NCBI GenBank assembly: GCA_934047225.1 | Contig: OW204012.1 | Span: forward strand, 7,130,001 to 7,194,000 | DNA from: Ypsolopha sequella | Lineage: Eukaryota > Arthropoda > Insecta > Lepidoptera > Ypsolophidae | DNA: 64,000 bases | Reading direction: 5' to 3' | Shown: piece by piece, positions 32,707 through 43,820 of the stretch | How the letters are laid out: each line of letters opens with the position of its first letter | Position numbering within the stretch: the first letter of the stretch is position 1 | Position numbers and translations under genes: made by a program | Notes under the pieces: generated by a model | Told to the model about the DNA's origin: nothing | What the model saw: the letters and a program-made list of their open reading frames with translations, nothing else | Database searches by the model: none

Positions 32707-33062
32707 AAAAAACCGGCCAAGTGCGAGTCGGACTCACGCACGAAGGGTTCCGTACCATTATCAAAAAAAAAACCGGCCAATTACGAGTCGGACTCGCGCA
32801 CGAAGGGTTGCGTACCGTTATCTATAAAAACGGCAAAAAAACCATGTCTGTTGTATGGGAGCCCCCTTAAATACTTATTTTATTCTGTTTTTTAGTATTT
32901 GTTGTTATAGCGGCAACAGAAATACATCATCTGTGAAAATTTCAACTGTCTAACTATCACGGTTCATGAGATACAGCCTGGTGACAGACAGACAGACAGA
33001 CGAACAGCGGAGTCTTAGTAATAGGTTCCCGTTGGTTACCGTTTGGGTACGAAACCCTAAAA
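32707..33062 (+). repeat. A-family repeat with duplicated start
   Basis: A 60-bp start (AACCGGCCAAGTGCGAGTCG ... CCGTACCATTATC) is followed at 32769 by a second start and a complete body to GGGTACGAAACCCTAAAAA. It includes a GACAGACAGACAGACG run at about 32985. Confidence 0.8.
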
Positions 33063-33575
33063 ACGGCAATAAAAACATGTCTGTTGTATGGGAGCCCCCT
33101 TAAGAGTGTACCTGAGCCTAGAGCATGACCAACTCCAGGCTATCTAGGATTCGTTTGAAGAAATTCGGACTCTTCTTGTATTGAAAAAAACGTATTAATC
33201 GTTTATCTAGGGATCTTACGTATAAACAATGTACTAAGATTTATACTTTTGACAGAAAAATATGTTTTGCATCCTCTTTTTTTTGGTTTTCAAACGTTCG
33301 CTTCAAGAACGCGGTTAAGAGATCAACTTGTTTTTTTTTTCATAAATAGGTAATAGAAATATGAAGGTATATCACCTAAATTCAATATATTTTTCCCTAC
33401 AAAATATTTCAGTATAAGCTAAAAACACGTCCAAGAAAAAGAGGCCAAAGAGCCAACATATAATCGCCTCTATGAAAAGCAAATAAGGTCTTTGCCATTA
33501 GACTTATTATGCAGGACGGGTAATAAAAAAAGTTGCTAGGGTATGCCATCCTCTTAAATATTTATTTTATTCTGT
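33059..33575 (+). repeat. A-family fragment split by a P MITE
   Basis: ACGGCAATAAAAACATGTCT, GTTGTATGGGAGCCCCCTTA breaks at TTAA and resumes after 33557 with ATATTTATTTTATTCTGTT, just as the uninterrupted copy reads at 32866-32892. Confidence 0.8.
33100..33557. mobile_element. P-family TTAA MITE, exact insertion visible
   Basis: TTAA at 33100-33103 and 33554-33557 duplicates a single TTAA of the host A repeat. The element starts GAGTGTACCTGAGCCTAGAG and ends GCTAGGGTATGCCATCCTC. This copy proves both ends and the target of the P family. Confidence 0.9.
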
Positions 33576-34531
33576 TGTAGTGTAATAAACTACTAAAGCC
33601 CAACATTTGACCTTACTTTCTAACATTATAAAACTAACCTGTACAGGTTATATTGCGCAGTCATTATTTCTATTGTCTTGCGAGATTGGAATTGTAACAT
33701 AGTCAAATTGACAGTTGATACATGCGTCCAGAACAAGAGTAGCTTTGATCATGTTTTGATTGCGAAATTAATTAGCAAAATGCATTACACTAGTATTATT
33801 GTATTGCTATGTAGAGTTATTTAAGATACACGTGCGGAAAGTAAGGTTTTATACGAATAAGTGCCAAATTGAAAACACGAGCGCAGCGAGTGTTTTCATT
33901 GGCACGCATTCGGATAAAAACCTTTTACGCTCAAGTATCTTACAACATTTTTCAATGCATTTTGCGAGGAAATACAACAAAAAAAAATAAGTGTAATAAA
34001 GAAAGTAATTTTATTTCACCAAAGCCTATTTACAACAAAATGGCGTGCTTTCTTTGCAGAGCGCGCGTTTCATACAGTTTTTTCTTTCTTGAGGCAAAGG
34101 TACAGTATACTTACAGCCAATAATGTGAAAAATATTTTTGTTTGCGGAAACAAAACACGTATTTTTAAATGAGATAATGTGTCAACAAATCTTATGTGTT
34201 ATGGTGTTTATCGTCATTCAATTATTGCTAGAGCGCGCATACTTATAAATAATTGTTTTTTTTTTGGACAGCAAAACCTCCTTGCATCTTTGTAATTTTT
34301 TAAATTTTATGACTTGCACCATGCACCACAGAGTCAAAAACTTAAAAAAATTACTTTATACTACACCTGCTCGGAAAGTACCTTCTTGCTTTGTTGAAAA
34401 CGATGCAGAAAATACGTCATTACTGTCATACAAATATTCGGGCGGAAAAAGTGTATGAAAATTCATTGTTAACGTGCTTGAGCGGGCAGAAAAAGTATAT
34501 GCAAATCCATTGTTAACGTGCTGTTTTTTTT
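33576..34531. other. No gene; E-related palindrome
   Basis: AAAACACGAGCGCAGCGAGTG at about 33875 with flanking GTGCCAAATT/ATTGGCAC and a TTTTTCAATGCATTTTGCGA tail is a cousin of the E family. A repeated phrase GTGTATGAAAATTCATTGTTAACGTGC / GTATATGCAAATCCATTGTTAACGTGC lies at 34450-34521. Confidence 0.4.
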
Positions 34532-35217
34532 TTAACCCGTCAAGTGTCCTACGATCAAACGGTTGATCATAAGAAAATGGGTGCCTCAAATGCCCTATGA
34601 TCAAACGTCTGATCATAAGCGGCGGTATGAAATTGCCGCCAAATATCTCGGAGTGAAATTGAACGAACTTTTGAGCAAAAATTTTTTATGATTTCTCACA
34701 GTGTGGCCAACATTTTTGTATCATTGGTTTTCGGTTTAGAACGAATGAATTTTAGAAACATTTTGCTCAGTGAAAACGCAACCGGCATCGAGTTTGTTTA
34801 CGTCCGTAAATATTTAATTATTGTGAAGTATTTACTGAGTATTTCAATAAAAAAATGTATGTAGTCTACGTGTAAACTAATTTTGATTACGTGAGTGTAA
34901 AAACAAATTCTGAAATTAGTGTAAATGAAGTGTTGTGATGAAAAATGTGACAAAAAATGGCGGAAAAAAGTGAGAGCTGAAACTATATCTAAGGATATTT
35001 TTCCTTCGGATTGTTGCCTAGGTATGTAAATTACATGAGAAGATGGCAAATTTTATGTAGATTTTTAGAAGATATAACATATTCGGTAATAATGATTGCA
35101 ACTTAACTAAATCCGAGCATTTCTAACAACAAGTCGCTCAAAATCTCGCTTGGCGCGATGTATGGGGACATTTCGAGCACTTGGAATTCCCTTCTATGGG
35201 GACACTCAAAAGGTTAA
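34532..35217. mobile_element. piggyBac-like non-autonomous element
   Basis: TTAA at 34532-34535 and 35214-35217; inside, TTAACCCGTCAAGTGTCC matches inverted GGACACTCAAAAGGTTAA at about 14 of 18 bases. Next to the left end two copies of a GATCAAACG..TGATCATAAG palindrome occur at 34552-34576 and 34599-34619, like subterminal protein-binding repeats. No transposase is encoded. Confidence 0.7.
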
Positions 35218-35773
35218 ATAACAAAGAATGAGCAGGTGGCCAAGTGGCCAGTATTATTTTGCGAACTCGTACATAAAACTCGAAAAATGATACTGGCCAC
35301 TTGCTTTTCCTGTACATAATAAAAAATAAGAAGGAAATAAAAAGTGACAATCGCACGCGAGTCAGTCGGTTTCTTTTATTGTATCTTGATTAAAAGTAAA
35401 ATTATACTATTTCCTCGCAGGTGTAGTATAAAGCACTATGTATCACTCGGGAGAAAGTGCGATTCCCAACCCGTGTATATTGAGGCCCTTGGCTTCGCCT
35501 CGGGCCTCAAACTACACCCTCGTTGGTAATCTTCCCCTTTCTTCCCTCGGTGAACAATGTACTATTATTTCACGCGTGAAATAAAGGATTTCGGTACTGT
35601 TTTATTTCACGCGTGAAATAAAGAGTCGGTTTCCGCATAATTTTGTTACACAAAAAAGAAAACTTTACGAGCAACTGCATTGAAAAATTAATTTTATATG
35701 AACTATCTATAATAACTTTAATATTATAATATAATTTAACTTTTAAGTTAGATTTTATACATGTTACAAATTC
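35218..35773. other. No gene; hairpins
   Basis: CAAGTGGCCAGTAT and ATACTGGCCACTTG (35240-35304) form a hairpin. TTTCACGCGTGAAAT occurs twice (about 35568 and 35603). Between them TTGGCTTCGCCTCGGGCC belongs to a GC-cored repeat type seen elsewhere in the window. Confidence 0.4.
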
Positions 35774-36276
35774 TTAACGGGACACCTGACGCTAGGACAT
35801 CAACAACACCAGGTTTTCAAGGGTTCATTGGACGAAACTAGGTCTCTTCTCATATTGAAGAAAATATTTGATTTATCGATCTTTTATCTAGGGATTCAAC
35901 TTATAAACAATGTACTAAGGTTTATACTTTTGCCAAAAAAAAAATGTTTTCTGCCCTCTTTTTTTTAGTTTTCAAATGTTTGTTTCAAAACGCAGTTAAG
36001 AGCTCAACTTGATTTTTTTTATATAATAGGCAATAGAAATATGAGGGGATGTTACCTAAATCCAATAATTATTTCCTACAAAATATTTCAGTATTAGCTA
36101 AAAACACACCAATTTGTTGTTTCGCTGCGTGATCACTAGTATTACGCGTCCAAGAAAAAAAGGCCAAAGAGCCAACATATAATCGCCTCTATGAAAAGCA
36201 AATAAGGTCTTTGCCATTAGACTTATTGTGCTGGATGGGTAATGAAAAAAGTTGCTAGGGTGTGCCATCCTCTTAA
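35774..36276. mobile_element. P-family TTAA MITE, full-length
   Basis: Flanked by TTAA (35774, 36273). Starts CGGGACACCTGACGCTAGG and ends GCTAGGGTGTGCCATCCTC. Contains CGCTGCGTGATCACTAGTAT and TTGGCTCTTTGGCC-type blocks shared with 26619-27092 and 39744-40250. Length 503 bp. Confidence 0.85.
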
Positions 36277-36651
36277 ATTAAATTCATTTTTAGGTTTACC
36301 TTATTGACGAAGTTGTTTTTTTCCTTAATATATGTATTACAGGTTCTGCCCGCGGCTTCGCTCGCGTGGCCTCCAGAAAACAAATGTTTTTTTTTTTTCA
36401 GAAATCAACATTATAAGTGCTCTCACTCCCTCTCAATTGAATATACAAACTAAAGATATCTTCCTTCGGCCTGGCGGGCGCGTTCTCCGTCCTCGAATGC
36501 TCGTTTTTCGGCCTCGCTAGATAAAAATAAAGTTTTATTTCTTTCAAAAGTTTCAAATAGCAAAGGCTGGTGACTGCTTTTAAGCCTGCGTCAGGAAGAG
36601 ATGTAAACTAAAGTTGCACACCATGGTACCAAGGTACTAATCAAGAACAAT
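36277..36651. other. No gene; short repeat fragment
   Basis: TTCTGCCCGCGGCTTCGCTCG at about 36344 is a phrase common in moth repeats. Nothing else is recognised. Confidence 0.35.
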
Positions 36652-37350
36652 CAAATAAGCCCAAACTCTAGGGGTCTGCTGTTGTCCGTTGAGGAAATCC
36701 CGTATCCACCTTGCAGCCCCTTCATCAGATCCTGGTCACTATATTTTACAAAGACACTCATCAAGTTATAGGCCTTGTCTTAATAGTGCATGTTAGTTTT
36801 ATATGCCTAAAAATATGTATGTGCATACACCTGAAAAGGTAAAACATGGAGATCTAGATTTAAGCAACAATAACCGCTAAATGTGCCCAAACCTATGTTT
36901 TAACTCAATAAATTTCATTTCATTTCATTTTAAGACCGACCAAATAAAGCCAAAACTCGAGAGGTTTGCTATTATCTGCTACCGTATCCACCTTCCAATT
37001 CCATCATCAGACTCTGGTCTCCATGTTTTACTAAAGAACTAATCAAGACCAATCAAATAAGCCCAAACTCAATGAGTCTGCTGTTGTCAGTTGAGGAGAT
37101 CCCATATCCAACTTCCAGTCCTGTAATCAGATCCTGGTCAACGTATTTTATAAACGCATTCACCAAAACCGACTTAATAAGCCCAAACTCGAGAGGTTTG
37201 CTTTTGTCCGTTGAGGAGTTACCGTATCCATCTTCCAATCCCATCATCAGACTCTGATCACCATATTTTACCAAAGTTATCAAATAAGCGAAGGGTCTAA
37301 TGTTTTCCGTTGAGGAGATCCCATATTCACCTTCCAGTCTCATCATCAGA
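36652..37350 (-). repeat. Degenerate tandem repeat, about 120-bp unit
   Basis: About five units share AATAAGCCCAAACTC, GTTGAGGAGATCCC-type and CATCAGA(C/T)CCTGGTC blocks, at about 36655, 36944, 37058, 37179 and 37285. The minus frame 37346-37053 repeats roughly 40 residues, such as LMMGLEDGYGNSSTDKSKPL and LITGLEVGYGISSTDNSRLI, so the unit length is close to a multiple of three and may once have been coding. A CATTTCATTT tail at 36915-36930 marks a small insertion between units 1 and 2. Confidence 0.65.
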
Positions 37351-37517
37351 CCCTGGTCATCAAAAGGGAGAGCAATGCTCTTACTTCACAGATATTGACT
37401 CCTACAATTTTGACTCTTATGTAATGAGCTTTAAAATTCCTTTTAAAATTCAAACCGCTGTCAATCGGTTATAAAATGTGACACGTTTGGTTCATGAGTT
37501 TGATGCGCTTGCGTCAT

Positions 37518-37880
37518 CTAATCCATCCATCAGCCTAGTTCGTCCACTGCTGGACATAAGCCTTTCCAGGACTTTGCCACTCCCGGCGGTCATCCTGGAA
37601 GAATTGCCCATACTCACACACGCTGGGCAGGCGGGTTGGTGAGCGCGGTGCCGGAACTCTCGCACCAGTGACGCCGCTGCCCGTCACCAGTCTGTTCCAT
37701 ATAAGGTCCGGCTATTTGGGAAGGATATACCGCCATCCATCGGTCCCAGGAATGGTGGGCCTCCTGGTTTTTTGCCTGTGAGCTGTCCTCTTACTCTCCC
37801 CCGAATTACTTCGAGGGGGTCTCCAAATAAGATGGTGGTACCTCCACAGTTGAGCCCGGCATCAGCTCTACCACCTATTA
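37518..37880 (-). repeat. Z-family SINE-like repeat
   Basis: Contains TAGTTCGTCCACTGCTGGAC, GGTCATCCTGGAAGAATTGC, CCGAATTACTTCGAGGGGGT and GGTACCTCCACAGTTGAGCC in the family order. The tail (CCATCCATC) is at the left. Confidence 0.7.
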
Positions 37881-38863
37881 AACCTAGTCACCTAGTCGCT
37901 CATTACCTTGCAAGAAATGTAAAATTCACTTTTAGGACCCTTGAATTCAGGGGTAAATTTTCACTTTGACATTTATCATCACATTTCGCGCCACTTTTTG
38001 TTTTCTGTGTTATAGAATTCTTCGGAATGACTTGTAAATCTATTTAATTACGATAATAATACATAAACAAAACAATATCCTCAGCTCTACCACCTGACAA
38101 AATCTAATAAGATCAATAAATAAGCATAGTAAAACAAATTCGTATCCATCGTTTACTTATCCTCGGCCTGGAAACAAAGAGTTCGTCTACTCTTACTTAT
38201 ACAATAAAGGTATTGTCTTTGGATAAAAAACCTAATCATAATCTAGCAACGACTGGCCTTCGACGCATACTTTAGCTAGAATAATAGAGCCGATATCGAC
38301 TCTATCTTTGGCTCTATTAATAATGCTCTTTCATTACCGGACAAAAAGGTGGCTATCCTCGGGCGCTCTACATTTCTACCAGCCGAATGTAGAGCTAGTG
38401 AAATGTAGAGTTTCTCTTTCTCAGTGTAGTTCTAAGGTTTTTAAAAGACTTCGCATAGTATTGCAGCAGCATGAAAAGGGGACTTGTGAATAAAAAAAAA
38501 TCGATCTTTTATTTATGTATAGATAATGTATCTTATACATTTATTTTTTATTAAAATATCTAATAGAAAAATCGAAGAATAGTGTTTTCGTGTATTATTT
38601 AGATATTCAGATTATTAGATAATTGTTTGTTTTAATTTGATATCCAAAATTTGTATCTTTAAGTATTAAACTAGGTGCTAAATACTTCCTACACGGTCTT
38701 GGAAAAAGAGCTATCAACTGCTAGAATAAGCTGGTTTGAAGTGCTGTGCTTTAGTGTGTTGAAATAGCTATCGAATCGCTTGCGATTTTTGCGTGATTTA
38801 TTTAGTCGTATGGTGATTTCTTAAAATAGTTGATGATTTTATTTATGTTTTTACGTGATTTAA
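37881..38863. other. No gene recognised
   Basis: A hairpin CTCTACATTTC / GAAATGTAGAG lies at 38366-38409. The sequence is otherwise AT-rich with no supported frame. Confidence 0.4.
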
Positions 38864-39049
38864 AATTCGAACGCACGTCGCCTTTTCAAAGAACTTTCGG
38901 CACGTTTGATCAACGCCTCTGGTGACCGAAGGGCTGGGGCATACCTGGGCCAGATGATCAGTCTGGCGACCCAGCGGGGTAATGCTGCCAGCCTCTTGGG
39001 CACCGCACCCGACGGCAACGGTTTAGAGAATATTTTTTATTTAGTATAA
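38864..39049 (+). pseudogene. LINE ORF2 C-terminal remnant
   Basis: The frame reads ARRLFKELSARLINASGD, RRAGAYLGQMISLATQRGNA, ASLLGTAPDG and stops. This RAG-YLGQ-ISLA-QRGNAAS-LGT wording is the end of reverse transcriptase proteins of a common insect LINE type, as I remember it; I do not assign the clade. The endonuclease and catalytic parts are absent, so it is a 5'-truncated copy, as is usual for target-primed reverse transcription. An AT-rich 3' region to about 39180 with AATAAAATAGAAATAAAA probably belongs to it. Confidence 0.65.
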
Positions 39050-39448
39050 TGTTTTATTTAGTATAATATTTTAATTGGTATAAGGTTTAAGGCTTTTTCT
39101 TTTATATTTTTTCATTTTTTTTTCTTAGGATTATTTAGTTTTAAAGTACTAAAAAAAATAAAATAGAAATAAAATTCGAAAATTCGAACTCCAGTATCAA
39201 AATTTGGACGGTCTGCGTTCCGCGAATCCTAGTATGGGTTTATCAAGAGTCAATATTCAGCGAAAGTCAGCATAAAGCGAAGAAATCGTATTGAGCACCT
39301 TCTGTTAGTAAGATGACAGGTATTTAGTTCGAAAGTGGTGCCATCTGTTGAAATTATTTCTAAGCTTCCCAAATCACAGCGCAAAAAGACTTTTTATGTT
39401 AGATCACGCTTTTCGTGATATAATATAAAAAAATATAGGCATATTTAG
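39050..39448. other. LINE 3' region, then spacer
   Basis: The first 130 bases are probably the 3' untranslated part of the LINE remnant. No gene follows. Confidence 0.4.
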
Positions 39449-39620
39449 GGCATGCAGGTTTCCTAACGATGTTTTCCTTTACCATTCAGCAAGTGGTAAG
39501 AAATAACAAATACTATGCACATAAACTCCTAAAAACTCATTAGTGCATGCCCGACCGGAGATCGAACTTGGATCACAATGTTGAGAGGCCTGAGTTTTAA
39601 CTTTGAGCTACCGCCACTTC
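39449..39620 (-). repeat. tRNA-derived SINE
   Basis: On minus it begins AGTGGCGGTAGCTCAAAGTT (A box), has a degenerate B box AGTTCGATCTC and then CCGGTCGGGCATGCACTAAT, TAAGAAATA-type and AAACATCGTTAGGAAACCTG, CATGCC. I recognise this order as a widespread moth SINE. Confidence 0.75.
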
Positions 39621-39743
39621 ATTTTCGTGATCTTGCTCTAATTTAAGAAATATATGATATCGCATCGACTATTAGCGGTGCCTGTAGCGAGCTGTCAAAA
39701 AACTTAGTGCTCTCCTTGGTCGCAGCACCACAGTGTGATCTGT

Positions 39744-40250
39744 TTAACGAGAAACCTGACGCTAGAACATCAACAACACCAAGTTTTCAAGGGTTCATTG
39801 GAAGAAACTAGGTCTCTCCTCATATTGAAGAAAATATATTTGATTTATGGATCTTTTATCTAGGGATTCCACCTATAAACAATGTATTAAGATTTATACT
39901 TTTGTCAAAAAAAAAAAAAATTTAACCCTCTTTTTTTTGGTTTTCAAACGTTCGTTTCAAAAACGCGGTTAAGAGATCATTTTTTTAATATAAAATAGGC
40001 AATAGAAATAATGAAGGGATTTTTCCTAAATCTAAAATTTTTATTCCTACAAAATATTTCAGTATTAGCTAAAAACACACCAATTTGTTGTTTCGCTGCG
40101 TGATCACTAGATTAGTATTACGCTTAAGAAAAAGAGGCCAAAGAGCCAACATATAATCGCCTCTATGAAAAGCAAATAAGGGCTTTGCCATTAGACTTAT
40201 TGTGCTGGACGGGTAGTAAAAAAAGTTGCTACGGTATGCCATCTTCTTGA
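39744..40250. mobile_element. P-family MITE, right TTAA decayed
   Basis: TTAACGAGAAACCTGACGCT at left, GGTATGCCATCTTCTTGA at right (TTGA instead of TTAA). The interior matches 35774-36276. Confidence 0.8.
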
Positions 40251-41201
40251 TAGATCGATGAGCGTGATGAACGAATGCCTAAAACACCGTAAAACCTCTA
40301 AAAACCAAGCTGAAATGCAGTCTGAGTGTAAAGATTGTTTTTTTTTTAAATATAACTTTGTTTTAAAACAAAGTACACAGAACATTCGAACGTCTAGTTT
40401 AGACAGACGTAAATAAAGCGCTTTTTCGACGCTTTTTCGATTTAGGACCGGCGAATGAAAAAAACATAAAAGACTTATTTAGAACAAAGAAGTGTCATTG
40501 AAAAGTGACAACAGAGACTGAATAGGGCACAAGTCTCATGATTGGTGTGTACTGTTATCATGCGGCACTAGACCAGCCGTGATTGGCAAACTTAAAGACA
40601 CAGTGGATTCACATGCTATTGGAGCCACCGCGTCGCCATACAAAATTGTGTTCAAAACACTTTATCGTGGCTTAATTTTTCAGCTCTTATCAGATTTCTA
40701 TATTTTTTTCGTTAGTTGCTTAGGATCCAAAGTTCTTTGGAACAAAAAGTATTTGGAACTTCTGAAAGGTACCTAGAACAAAGGAAACAAAAAAAAAACA
40801 GTAAATAAAAAATTGCTGTCCTTTTGAAAGTCCCTTTTGCGTTACGGGGTTAGATTATAATTATTTTTGTACTCTACCAGTTGCCACCTCTAAAACTCTC
40901 AGCTCTATGGTAGAGCACCCACAAAATAACCTACCATTATTGACTAACCTAGCACGACTCGACTATTGTGAACAACCGAAAATACGCCTAAATATGGGGT
41001 TTCATACAAAACAGAATGTTCATACATAACTACTTATTACTGGCCATTCGGATTCGAATGAAATAGGTGATTCAAAATTTTGGAACGCTACTTACAAATG
41101 TACGGTGTTTTGCGAAAGGTTGTATCAAAACTTATACTAATACAATAACTAAGTACGTAAATTTCAAATGTATTAGCTGCAAGCTATGTATAGTAGGTAT
41201 A
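40251..41201. other. No gene recognised
   Basis: AT-rich with scattered short frames of no known similarity. Confidence 0.4.
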
Positions 41202-41474
41202 TAAGGTGAAATTTAATCAACCGCCTGAATTCATACTGGAGACTCGGTTAGTGATCAGGAACAATGTTTAACGACTAGTAAGGTGAAATTCGAAAAAAAC
41301 ATTTTTTGCTCCTATAGTGCCTATACTAGGATTTGTAATTGAACTAGTCCGGTGTGAATGGGAGCAAACATTTTTTTTTGCTGTTTCCAAAAAAGTGGTA
41401 ATTGAACCTCGTTCCTGATCTTTAGCCGAGACTCCAGTATGAATTCAGGCGGTTGATTAAATTTCATCTTGTAT
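41202..41474. mobile_element. 273-bp MITE with about 60-bp inverted repeats
   Basis: AAGGTGAAATTTAATCAACC, GCCTGAATTCATACTGGAGA, CTCGG at left is mirrored by CCGAGACTCCAGTATGAATT, CAGGCGGTTGATTAAATTTC at right. TA lies at both outer ends. Confidence 0.85.
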
Positions 41475-41587
41475 AAGTAATAAATAATAATAAAAAGTGA
41501 TGATGGCGTATTGTCAGATATGTTTGGTTGGTGAATTAGGGTCATTTAATATGTAAAATATATCACGGCAGTGAAATTTAGACACAA

Positions 41588-41857
41588 TTTAAAAAAAAAC
41601 GGCCAAGTGCGAGTCGGACTCGCGCACGATGGGTTCCGTACCATTATCTATAAAAACGGCAAAAAAAACATGTCTGTTGTATGGGAGCCCCCTTAAATAT
41701 TTATTTTATTCTGTTTTTAATATTTGTTGAAATACATCATCTATGAAAATTTCAACTGTCTAACTACCACGGTTCATGAGATACAGCTTGGTGACAGACG
41801 GACAGCGGAGTCTTAGTAATAAGGTCCCGTTGGTTACCTTTTGGTTACGGAACCCGA
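41588..41857 (+). repeat. A-family repeat, full copy
   Basis: From AAACGGCCAAGTGCGAGTCG to TTGGTTACGGAACCCGAAA, with a small deletion around the GTTATAGCGGCAACAG block. Confidence 0.8.
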
Positions 41858-43202
41858 AACGACTTACAAAATTATAGCTTTTCTATTTAAAATGAAAGTA
41901 ACTTCTTCAAAAAGAAGCGATTAGTTTATATTTAACATAGAAAATGTTTCGTAAAGTCTTATTAATCCATTTAATTAATTTCTAAAGCCTCGATAGCAAT
42001 TCAAAATGTATTTACTTGCTTTAGATCAAGCCTATCAAGCAGATCTCTATTAATAAAATTAATAAATGAACGATAAAAACAATTTTGAACGATTCGATAA
42101 CGATGTTATTTAGGATAAAATTTGAAATAAATTTATATTGCCTTTGTCAGCTTTCTTTTATTATTTTATTTAATATATAATTATAAATATACACAAATGA
42201 GACACAATTATAAAAATCCAAGAAATATTTCGGGCACCAAAGGGCTGAAATTGGAAATTGAAATAATAACGATGACAGAATGGCAGATAATATATTTCCA
42301 ATATGACAGTGAGAATAAAAAAAATATACCAAAGAGCAAAACAATTATCTTAAAAACTAAACTTTTTGATAGAAGTGAGGATGTGCATGTGGGTGAGATA
42401 GAGACAAAAGGTGTTTCCTGCGTGTATAAGGATTTGTGTGTTGGATTGAGAGAGGATGTTAGATTGTGTGTATGAGTTTTAAGGTGAGTGTAGAAGAGTG
42501 AGTTTATTTGGAAGTCAGGGCTTCTGTTTCGTTTTTTGTATGTAAGGTAGTGTTATCTGTTTAGTCCAGGACCAATGAGCACCAAGCGACCAGATGTAAG
42601 ACGACTCCCAGGTCCTTAGCTGAATATTTAATACGTTAATGTATTTTTTGTTTAGTATGTATATCTGAAGCAATAAAAAATATGTATATTCTATTATTTT
42701 GTAAGCATTATGTAAATTTAGTTTAAATAGCTTTGGGATAATTTGTTATCATTTACAATACCCCTTTTTATTTTCGTTTTTTTTTTATCTTTTCTTTCTA
42801 CGCAAAGGTTGCCTGGGAAACATAGCTGTAAGCAATAAGTACCGCCTTTGTACACAATGTCTGCTCTCTATCTAAAAATGTGTTTTAAATATCTATGTAC
42901 AAAACAAAAATTAAAAAAAATCTCCATTGAAAATTTTTAGATAACTAATGATAACGCAGTGATTTGATGAATAACAAAACAATAGGTTGTACATATAGAA
43001 TTGCCGACTTCTTCTTCAAGATTCATGAATTTATAATTCAATAGCTATAAAGTTTTCTTTTTATTGCCATATGAATAAATATAACCTTAGCTATATAAGC
43101 TTTTTATTTGTAGTTTTAAGTAATTATAATAGTTAAAAAAAGACAAACTTTATATTTTTTCGAAATATTTCGGCCTCATCAGTGAGGCCGTCATCAGTCG
43201 AG
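41858..43202. other. No gene recognised
   Basis: A hairpin CGGCCTCATCAGTGAGGCCG lies at about 43171-43190, just before the T copy. A 92-residue frame at 42197-42475 has no features I can tie to a family. Confidence 0.4.
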
Positions 43203-43820
43203 TTCATTGCCAGTTTGATAACCAAAATTAAATTTTCAAAAACAGATCGTCCTAAATGCCATCTATTTCCTTGATAAGATTCGTAATAATTTTTACAGCT
43301 CACACTTTTCAGAAATTACATTAAGGTGATATACCGTGCTAGCAAAGGTCCCCGTTACGTTACTCCAGGCAGAAAGACCCGCAGTGCGAGAGGGACGGAA
43401 TCGGGGAAATTTGTCAAAAAGTCGGTTTTAAATTAATTCAAAATTAACTAAAATAGCTACAAAAAATTCCATAACCAGTAATTTAGGTGTAGTTAAAACC
43501 CATCTAAATAAATATTTTTCAAGTCTGTATGCTATCCTAATTTGTCAGAATATCAAAAAAAGTGTAAATTTAGACCTTTTTTCAATAATTATTTCTATCG
43601 AATGAAATTCCTCCTATCGCGTTTCTGATAGACCAAAATCTAGTAAAAGGTCCCAAAATTGTTATACTAATTTATTTTACTTAGAACTTCATTAAAGAGC
43701 AGATAAATAACTTCAAAAAGTGTCAATTTTCACGGTATAGCCCCTTAATGTTGCTATTAGCTTAATGTTGTCTCATTCATACACAAAACAAATTACATAA
43801 TTTGGATTTGAAAATTATTT
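43203..43820 (-). mobile_element. T-family MITE, truncated and split by a D MITE
   Basis: On minus, CCAAATTATGTAATTTGTTT, GAGACAACATTAAGCTAATA, GCAACATTAA precedes the insertion and TTTCTGAAAAGTGTGAGCTG, TAAAAATTATTACGAATCTT follows. These are adjacent in the intact copy 25857-26272. Outer ends are missing. Confidence 0.8.
43321..43748 (+). mobile_element. D-family TTAA MITE, reference copy
   Basis: TTAAGGTGATATACCGTG at left and ACGGTATAGCCCCTTAA at right; TTAA (43321, 43745) duplicates the single TTAA of the T copy it entered. Interior GCAGTGCGAGAGGGACGGAA and TATTTCTATCGAATGAAATT box. Length 428 bp. Confidence 0.9.

Noticed and set aside
42197..42475. A 92-residue plus-strand frame
   Set aside because: No recognised motif and low-complexity lysine-rich composition in AT-rich DNA.
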